Source: Cordilura impudica (lineage: Eukaryota > Arthropoda > Insecta > Diptera > Scathophagidae). Taken from it: a stretch of DNA of 64,000 nt. The notes below the pieces were generated by a model. It saw nothing but the letters and a program-made list of their open reading frames with translations. It was not told the origin of the DNA and did not search any database. Made by a program: the position numbers and the translations under genes. Where the stretch lies: NCBI GenBank assembly GCA_963682025.1, contig OY821517.1, positions 340,924,196-340,988,195 on the forward strand, written 5' to 3'. This document shows, piece by piece, positions 56,714 to 64,000 of this stretch. Position 1 is the stretch's first letter; every line of letters starts with the position of its first letter.

Positions 56714-58459
56714 TTATAATAAATGGCTGTTAATATTTACAAATATTATTAAATATCTCAAAATAATCTTTGCAACATGATGCCGAATTAAGAAAAGAAA
56801 CACAATATTACTTATGTTAATGTTTTTGTTGCTTATCATTTAGCTTATTTTAAATATATATATTTTTTAAAATTTATATTTAAATTTTTAAAAATTTCTA
56901 TTTCAATTTTTTAAAGTTTAATTCAAATTTGTAAAAATTCACTACTATGTTTTTTATAAAAGTTTCATTAATATTTGACACCATATCTATCTTGGAAATC
57001 GATCAAATGCATATACAAATTAAATATTGCCGCAACATGTTGACGATACATATAAAAATTTGATACATAAAATGTATAAATATAGGAAGAGGTTTTGTTT
57101 CGTTTTATTTCATTTCGCCCCATCTCCGTTATATTTATAATATTTATTTAATATTATTCTTAAAAAATTTAAATAATTAAATGTTGCCGCAACAGTGTTT
57201 GTATACGTTGTGCTTACAAATATATATGGGAAATCGGTACGCAACACCACTGACGTCTCATTTCTCAAAGAAAAAACAAAACGTATGCAAAGCAAGGGCA
57301 ATAAATGTTGCAGAAAAATATTTGACACATTTCTGTGTTGCTAGAGAGAGAGCACTTTTCGAAGTTTGAACGAACTTGATAGGCTTTGCTCTTATTACTT
57401 TAATAACATTATGATGAAAATTATTGTATCAAAATGTTATTGTTGTAAGATCTCGGAATGATGAACTAGGATTAACATATTGTTACCCCTAAAACATTTT
57501 AAATATAAAAAATGTATATTAGAAGAGTATTGTTACCCTAAAACTCTTTAAATATAAAAAATTTATATTAGAAAAGTATTATTAATTAAATTGCTATTAT
57601 ATATTGTAAAATAATTATTCACATTAATGTTGAACTACATCTTTGCAAAAAAAAAAAAATTATACTGTTAAAGTCTAATGTTGTTTATAAAAAACAAATA
57701 TATTTCTACTTTAACTAAAATGTTTACAATGTTATTTATTTAAGCATTATATGCTCACTTAAACGGCAACAATGTTTTAAATTTATAAAAACATCATTAA
57801 ATGTTTCCGGCATTTGAAAAATATAATTTTCCAGCAACAATGCTTCACAATAGCATTAAAAGATAGATGATGTTTCATGGTTTCACATCAATAAATGTTG
57901 CTGGCATTTAAAAATCAATTTAAAAATTATTGTTACATTCAAGGGTTAAGCATTCACAACAAGATGTATTTGCTCTTTCATACAGTTAATTATTTTGTTT
58001 GGCATTTTAATATTTTTTTCTTTCTTCGAATGACCCATACTTTCATGAATGTCCGTCTGTCCAGCAATGTTTCAAAGGCAAATTAATAATTATTTTTTAT
58101 GTTTTTCCTTTTTGTCAACAATTTTTGTAATAAAGATTTTTTTCACTTCTTATAAATTTTCTCAAATATTTCACAATTAACAAGTGTTGTCAAATTTATG
58201 TAATTTGTCATAACAATTATTAACTTGTTATGATTAAGCCAAACAAATAACCATTTTTCGCAAAGATGAAGAAATATAAAAATAAAGACAATTATTATTT
58301 ATTGATACTTAAGATTGCGTGTGTGGTGTGTTTGTTTTTAATTTTTTTTAAACGAACATGAACTTTGTTGTGAAAACAAAATATTATATATTTTCATCGT
58401 TCAAGTTGGTGTAATAAATTAATGTATTTAAATAACATGCAATAGTAAATTATTCGACA
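56714..58459. other. Mostly unassigned DNA, one possibly single-copy patch
   Basis: 57180-57420 is more balanced in composition (GTTGCCGCAACAGTG, CACTGACGTCTCATTT, GCTAGAGAGAGAGCAC) and unmatched in the window. A ~55-bp tandem duplication lies at 57480-57592 (TATTGTTACCC ... TATATTAGAA). 57774-57905 has ATGTTGCTGGCATTT-like words. No credible exon. Confidence 0.35.
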
Positions 58460-59560
58460 TTTATAAAATTAAAAATAAACTAAAACTATTAAATATTATG
58501 GGTTTACATATTTTTTAATTTGAATTTCAAGGATTTTTGTTGAATATGTAAAGTGAGAAATTCAATATTCAGAAAATATTTCATTGGATACATGTTGCAA
58601 TATATTTTAAAAAAATGTTGCTAGCAACAAAAAAATTTCTAAATTTAAAAATATTATGGGTTTACATTTTTTTTTAATTTGAATTTCAAGGATTTTTGTT
58701 GAATATGTAAAGTGAGAAATTCAATATGCAGAAAATATTTCATTGGGTACATGTTGCAATATATTTTAAAAAAATGTTGCTAGCAACAAAAAAATTTCTA
58801 AAATTAAAAATAAACTAAAACTATTAAATATTATGGGTTTTCATATTTTTTAATTTGAATTTCAAGGATTTTTGTTGAATATGTAAAGTGAGAAATTCAA
58901 TATGCAGAAAATATTTCATTGGATACATGTTGCAATATATTTTAAAAAAATGTTGCCAGCAACAAAAAAATTTCTAAAATTAAAAATAAACTAAAACTAT
59001 TAAATATTATGGGTTTACATATTTTTTAATTTAAATTCCAAGGATTTTTTTGAATATGTAAAGTGAGAAATTCAATATTCAGAAAATATTTCATTGGATA
59101 CATGTTGCAATGTATTTTAAAAAAATGTTGCCAGCAACAAAAAAATTTCTAAAATTAAAAATAAACTAAAACTATTAAATACTATGGGTTTTCATATTTT
59201 TTAATTAGAATTTCAAGGATTTTTGTTGAATATGTAAAGTGAGAAATTCAATATGCAGAAAATATTTCATTGGATACATGTTGCAATATATTTTAAAAAA
59301 ATGTTGCCAGCAACAAAAAAATTTCTAAAATTAAAAATAAACTAAAACTATTAAATATTATGGGTTTACATATTTTTTAATTTGAATTTCAAGGATTTTT
59401 GTTGAATATGTAAAGTGAGAAATTCAATGTTCAGAAATTATTTCATTGGATACATGTTGCAATATATTTCAAAAAAATGTTGCTAGCAACAAAAAATTTC
59501 TAAGATTTCATATTTTTTAATTAGAATTTCAAGGACTTTTGTCATAAATTCAATACACAA
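58460..59560 (+). repeat. 176-bp tandem array, six units
   Basis: The ATGGGTTT landmark falls at 58498, 58656, 58833, 59009, 59184 and 59360 (spacings 158, 177, 176, 175, 176), followed by a partial unit. Units differ by few bases, so the array is young. Each contains TACATGTTGCAATATATTT and the palindrome TGTTGCTAGCAACA, or TGTTGCCAGCAACA in the middle units. Non-coding. Confidence 0.9.
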
Positions 59561-60965
59561 AAAATATTCAATTGGCAACATGTTGATCAACATGCATACT
59601 TATGCAGCTAACTTAAACTGTAACATAATGTTATCAATTGCTCTAATGTTGCTTAAACATTCTTATAGAGGCAGACGCTTGAAATATAAAAATAAAAATT
59701 TTACATAGATTTTTTTAAATTGAAACGATTTGTTTCCTAAAAACCCAAAACTATATTTAATTTAAATAAAAAACAAAATCTCATTCTATTAATAAATAAC
59801 TATAATCCACAACCACCATCTCTACAACACGTATTTCATTAACATTATGGTCTGGAAGCAGAACACAACTCCAAATTCTATAAAACTAAAATAACATCAA
59901 AAGAATTATGATGGTAAAGACAGACTTTTGAGTGATTTCTATTGTTGCCAACATACAAAAAAAAAAAAAAAACAAAATATAAATACAAAAATATAAAGAA
60001 TAAATATTATGAAAAAAAAAAACAACGAAACCAAACAATCTGTCACATAATAGTACGGCTTTCAAAATGAGAAACGAATGAAGACAATGCAAACTAAAAT
60101 TCTAGAAAAAAAATCTAAATTCAAAAAAAAAAAAATTCTAAAGAAAATTAATGAAAAGAAGAGAAATTTTTCTTTTATTTTTATAAAAAGAAAAATAACA
60201 TTTTTATAAAATAAACTATAAATAAAATAATTCGAAAGTTCTGTTTTTACAGAAAATAAGATTAAACTAAAAAAAAAAAAAAATAAATAAATTCTAAATA
60301 CAATAGAATTTTTTTGTTAAAAAAAAAATAAAAAAATTTACAATTAAATTAGCTCTTTCTCAACAACAAAGAAAAAAACCCCCATTTGTCAATAAAACTT
60401 AATCAAGAAATATTTTTTTAATGAAAATAAATGAATTTCTAAATATTCATTGATTTTTATTTATTGTTATTATGTTGTTGTGTTGTAGTTGTAAGTTGGT
60501 TGTCAAACTTTTAACCTCAATTGGTTGTTTAACAAACAATTCATTAATACTGGTTCTTTACAAAACCAAAATGCTGATATTGTTGCTAATGTTTATGTTG
60601 ACAGACAATCATGTTGATGATGATAATGGTGATGATGGTGGCAGTGGTGTTGATTGCTGTTCTCAATTACCAAACAATTATTGTAATTGTTATCTTTGAA
60701 AAGAGTTGTCTACGAAAACAATATATTTTATTATAAAAAAAAAATGTAGATGTGCCAAGCGTATGAAAAGAAGACTTGATTATAAAACGATATTATAAAT
60801 AGAAAACATCAATAAAATTAAATTAAATCAATACAATAATCAGTTTTTAAATTATAAATACAAAATTTAAAGGAATTTGATAAGATAGTGTTTTACAAAG
60901 TTAATATAGCAACATATAGGCAATGCAAAAATTATTAAATCAAAAGTAAAAACAAAATTAAATTT
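59561..60965. other. Unassigned DNA, possibly part single copy
   Basis: A-rich with long A runs. 60465-60700 has GTTGTTGTGTTG and GATGATGATAATGG tracts and an open frame of 75 codons whose Cys/Leu/Asp bias reflects the microsatellites. No gene is supported. Confidence 0.35.
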
Positions 60966-61742
60966 AACAAGTAAGAAAATTATAGTCGGTCTAGACCGAC
61001 TATACGATATCCTATACCATGCGTTTAGGTTCGTCTAATTAGATTTAGAAAATAGGCATAAACCAAATTTGAGTGGCATCGTTATTAATTTTTTTAGCTG
61101 CAGGTATGAAAAAGTTAATATCGGGTGCCATATATTATATGGGGACTAGGTCGAAATATGGACCGACACTGACCATATTTGGCAAAGTCATTTATATTTT
61201 GAAAAAATGTACACAAACCAAATTTGAGAAGAATCAGTGCAATATTTTTGTTTTTTGATAGATTTAAGTGAAGATCGGGAAGCAGCTCTATATGGGGCCT
61301 ATGACTAAGAGTTGTCCAATGGGGATCATTTTTGGACTACTGATTAATGGATGTAATTAATGCAAACAAACCCAATTTGACTAAGATTTGTGTGATAATT
61401 TGGATCTTATGGCAATATATGTTGATTTCACAGGGGTCATTTGTATGGGGGCTAGGTCTGAACAGGGACCGATTCTCACCAGTTTCAACAGCGTTCATCC
61501 TATGGCCGATAGAAGATTAAATACCAAATTTCATCAAAATATATTCATATTTGCGACCTGCAGTTTGATTAAAAGGTTTACATGGACACACAGACGGACG
61601 GACATTGTTAAATCAACTTAAAAAGTGATTCCGGTTCGATCGGTATAATTAAAGATGGGTGCAGGTCAAATATTTTTGGTTGTTACAAACAGCAGCACAA
61701 GGTCATTATACCCAAACCACATAGTGGTATAGGGTATAAAAA
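60966..61742 (-). mobile_element. INE-1/DINE-1-like Helitron, GTCC family, copy D
   Basis: Starts AACAAGTAAGAAAATTATAG and the perfect palindrome of half-site TATAGTCGGTCT. It carries the shortest microsatellite of the four copies (ACGGACGGACA) and ends CCACATAGTGGTATAGGGTA, then TAAAA. Unlike copies A-C it lies outside any T-rich minisatellite, so that array is not part of the Helitron. Non-coding. Confidence 0.8.
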
Positions 61743-62310
61743 CAGAATCAAAATTAATCAACATATTTGCAGTAATCATTAACAACATGTTATCGCAAAT
61801 AGGAATTTGTTTTCAACTAAATATTCTATATAAAAATAAAACTAACCCGAGTCAATAAAAAGAGCATTTTTAAAAAAGTTCCAGCCAAAAGTTACTAAAT
61901 AAATGTCAATAAAACCGTTTAAAGACAATTAAAGTTTAGCAAAAAAATCATTTTATATTGTTAAACAGTATTATCAAAAAGTTTTCAGGAATATGTTAAA
62001 ATTTTAAGAGCTTAAGTCTATTAAAGGTTTTTTTAAAAGCTGCAATAACACGTTACAAAAAGCAAAAAAAAATGCTTATGTTGCTAAATTAAAACTTTTT
62101 TAAAAATATCTAGTAGAAATCATTTCATATAAAATTTTATTTAAAAAAGTTGCAGCAACATGTTGATATACATATATATAAGGAGTATTTTCGTTTTTTT
62201 TGCTTAGATAGAACTTACGAAAGGCTTAGCTGTAAAATGAACTGCCATATTGCGCAAACTTTTTGACATTTATGATGAGCTTAATCTGGCAAATTCTCAT
62301 GAATAGATTT
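61743..62310. other. AT-rich DNA with GCAACATGTTG words
   Basis: GCAGCAACATGTTGATATAC near 62153. 62200-62310 may be the decayed 5' part of the mariner copy. Confidence 0.35.
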
Positions 62311-63258
62311 AAGCTTAAACAAGGCTATCAAATTATTCAAATTTACTTTAAAAATCAGTCATTGATTCAAGCTCATAATTATTCATCTGAGTAAACCATC
62401 CCTCGAACTGTGGATAGATTTCATACCACATAGTTACTCTCCAAATGATGCATTTAACAGCAACACGTCGAAGGAATGTGTGTAATGAAGAGAATATCGC
62501 AAAAGTGTGGAAGAAGATCCAAATTTATCGATTCATCTTCGGTTTCAGGAATTAGGGCCCTATCGGTACATTACGTGGGGCCCTATCCGTAAATTTTTGG
62601 CAAAGATCTTGGCCTACATCCGTATCAGATCCATCTGGTACAGAAAGTAAAGCCATAAGATCATTATATGAGTCGTTCTTTCACTGATTGGTCTCTATAG
62701 CAGTTAGAAACTGACCCGATGGTTTATCGCAGATTTGTGTTCATTTTTGCTTAAACGGTTTGTAAAATAAACAAAATTGCAGCAAATGGATTGAGACCAA
62801 TCCACAACAGACCCTACAGACTACACTACATCTAAAATGCACTGTTTGCTGCGGTGGCATCATCAGATATTATTTCTTCAAAAAAAAAGCCGGAGCTCCC
62901 GACAATGGAGATCGTTACCGCTCCATAATCAATGATTTTTTGTTTGAGAATATGATGACACTAATCCAGGCAAGATGTGGTTTTAACAGAATGGCGCTAC
63001 GTGCCTTACGGTGACTTATTGAAATCAAAATTTGGCGATAAGTTGATTTCGAGAAATGGACCTGTCAATTGGCCTCCAAGGTTGTACGATTTGACACCTC
63101 TGAATTATTCCCTGTGGGGCTACGTGAAGTCACTGGTTTATGCTGAAGCCTTGGAGGCCAACATTGTTCTGCTTAAAACGTGGCCCAAAATTGGACTTCC
63201 AGAATGCGCTTTCGTCAGGCAAGAGGGCCATATGCCCAATGACATTTTCAAATGTTAA
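62311..63258 (+). pseudogene. Mariner-type transposase, near full length but broken
   Basis: Relic of a Tc1/mariner-superfamily transposase of ~316 codon equivalents (such proteins are usually ~345). In order, over several frames: KQGYQIIQIYFKNQSLIQAH (N-terminal helix-turn-helix region), TVDRFHTT, TRRRNVCNEENIAKVWKKIQ, KDLGLHPY, SFTDWSL and QLETDPMVYRRFVF, then ETNPQQTLQTTLH and CTVCCG, and QNGATC. The C-terminal block runs SKFGDKLISRNGPVNWPPRL, YDLTPLNYSLWGYVKSLVYA and GHMPNDIFK. The catalytic 'SDEAHF' block is lost and several stops and frameshifts intervene; the best surviving frame is 62977-63258. Same family as 26861-27154. It cannot make active enzyme. Confidence 0.8.
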
Positions 63259-63454
63259 TGCCATGTATTGATCTTTCAAATAAATTTTTTTTTTTTTATT
63301 AAAATTTATTTTTTATGTTAGTTTTTACAATTTCAAGTTCTATAGGGCTTCAGAAAACACCCTTTCAATAACAGAACTTACGTTATAGCAGAATAAAAAA
63401 TGCGATACACATATTTTTTAAAGTAGCAAATAAAAAAAATTATATCATTAAATA

Positions 63455-63830
63455 TCTATAACATTAATAGGCTAGGCGATTTCTTGTGACTGATGTTTTG
63501 TTCTACCGTTTTATCCCGATTTTGACCAAACGTACATTATTTGAAAGGCATTTCTTTTTAGCCGTTTTGCAGACTTACAGATTTTTAAATTTTTTCCTTT
63601 ATTTTGAGTAAATTGCATTTAAAGTTGCTACTAACACATACCCAAAATTATACAATGCTATGTGTGTGTTTATTAAATTTGTTAATGTGTTTGTAATAAA
63701 AATGAGTTTGTTTTTTGTGTTGATTTGTGAATTGGCCATAATTGATTAGTATACTTTTAGGGTCTTTATTTAATGAAAAAATAAAATTTCCTAGAATTTG
63801 CGCTCGAATTTCGAGGGCTGTAAATATTAT
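63455..63830 (+). mobile_element. Non-autonomous Helitron (CTAG family), copy H8, 3' tip missing
   Basis: Preceded by A, starts TCTATAACATTAATAGGC, with all body words and the intact hairpin GCTCGAATTTCGAGGGCTG. It then stops about 11 bases short of the expected CTAG. Non-coding. Confidence 0.8.
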
Positions 63831-64000
63831 TATTAAAAATGTTGCAGAAATATGTTAACATTTTAACAAATTAAGTCTAGGCATGTTTTTTATTTTTTTT
63901 AATTTTGCAGCAACACGTTAAAAAACAGACAAAAATTTTAGTTTTTTAATGTCATTAAAATTATTTAAAATGTCTACCAAAAAACAGATAGTGTATCGTA
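63831..64000. other. AT-rich DNA with GCAACA words, window edge
   Basis: ATGTTGCAGAAATATGTTAA and GCAGCAACACGTT resemble the degenerate palindrome domains. Confidence 0.35.

Noticed and set aside
60472..60699. 75-codon frame with Cys and Asp/Gly-rich parts
   Set aside because: It follows GTTGTT and GATGAT microsatellites; no domain, no splice context.
62190..63380. AGAACTTACG near both ends of the mariner relic as terminal inverted repeats
   Set aside because: The two words are in direct, not inverted, orientation; probably chance or an unrelated repeat.

Overview
The window is very A+T-rich eukaryotic DNA. I can support no host gene in it. What can be recognised is almost all repeats and transposable elements, many nested inside one another. 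The mix points to an insect, most likely a fly: INE-1/DINE-1 ('mini-me')-type non-autonomous Helitrons carrying a GTCC/GTCY microsatellite, an insect-type mariner transposase relic, a tRNA-headed SINE and a Mag-type Ty3/Gypsy retrotransposon. A calyptrate fly such as a blow fly would fit, but that is inference. The region looks like heterochromatin or a large intergenic or intronic repeat block.

Layout. 0-4 kb: AT-rich DNA with an INE-1-like copy, a nested palindrome and an 801-bp hAT-like foldback element (2120-2920). 4-16 kb: a diverged satellite with a ~133-bp monomer, cut at 8075-11724 by an element whose core is a T-rich minisatellite holding two tandem Helitron copies; a 120-bp MITE lies at 12870-12989. 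16-23 kb: another INE-1 copy, then an inverted copy of the T-rich-core element (19002-21322) that splits a ~456-bp tandem repeat. 22.7-30.6 kb: five copies of a ~380-bp canonical non-autonomous Helitron alternating with blocks of 133-bp satellite, plus a mariner relic. 30.6-44.7 kb: degenerate repeats studded with the palindrome GCAACATGTTGC, interrupted by a 51-bp perfect inverted repeat, a SINE, a 2127-bp hAT-like foldback element with a perfect 8-bp target duplication, a degenerate ~37-bp minisatellite and a third T-rich-core element.

45.9-55.4 kb: a tandem array of ~795-bp extremely AT-rich units. It is interrupted by the one intact coding element in the window, a 4748-bp Mag-type LTR retrotransposon on the minus strand. 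Its two 213-bp LTRs look identical, it is flanked by a 5-bp target duplication, it has a tRNA-Ser(GCT)-type primer site, and it encodes one 1424-residue Gag-Pol polyprotein with all catalytic residues visible. 56-64 kb: two more Helitron copies, a young 176-bp tandem array, a fourth GTCC-type Helitron and a near full-length but broken mariner transposase.

The only genes acting together are the domains of the retrotransposon polyprotein. The other elements are non-autonomous or dead and would depend on transposases encoded elsewhere. The least familiar items are the T-rich-core repeat family with conserved ends, the hAT-like foldback elements with 75-bp repeats in their arms, and the dispersed GCAACATGTTGC palindrome.
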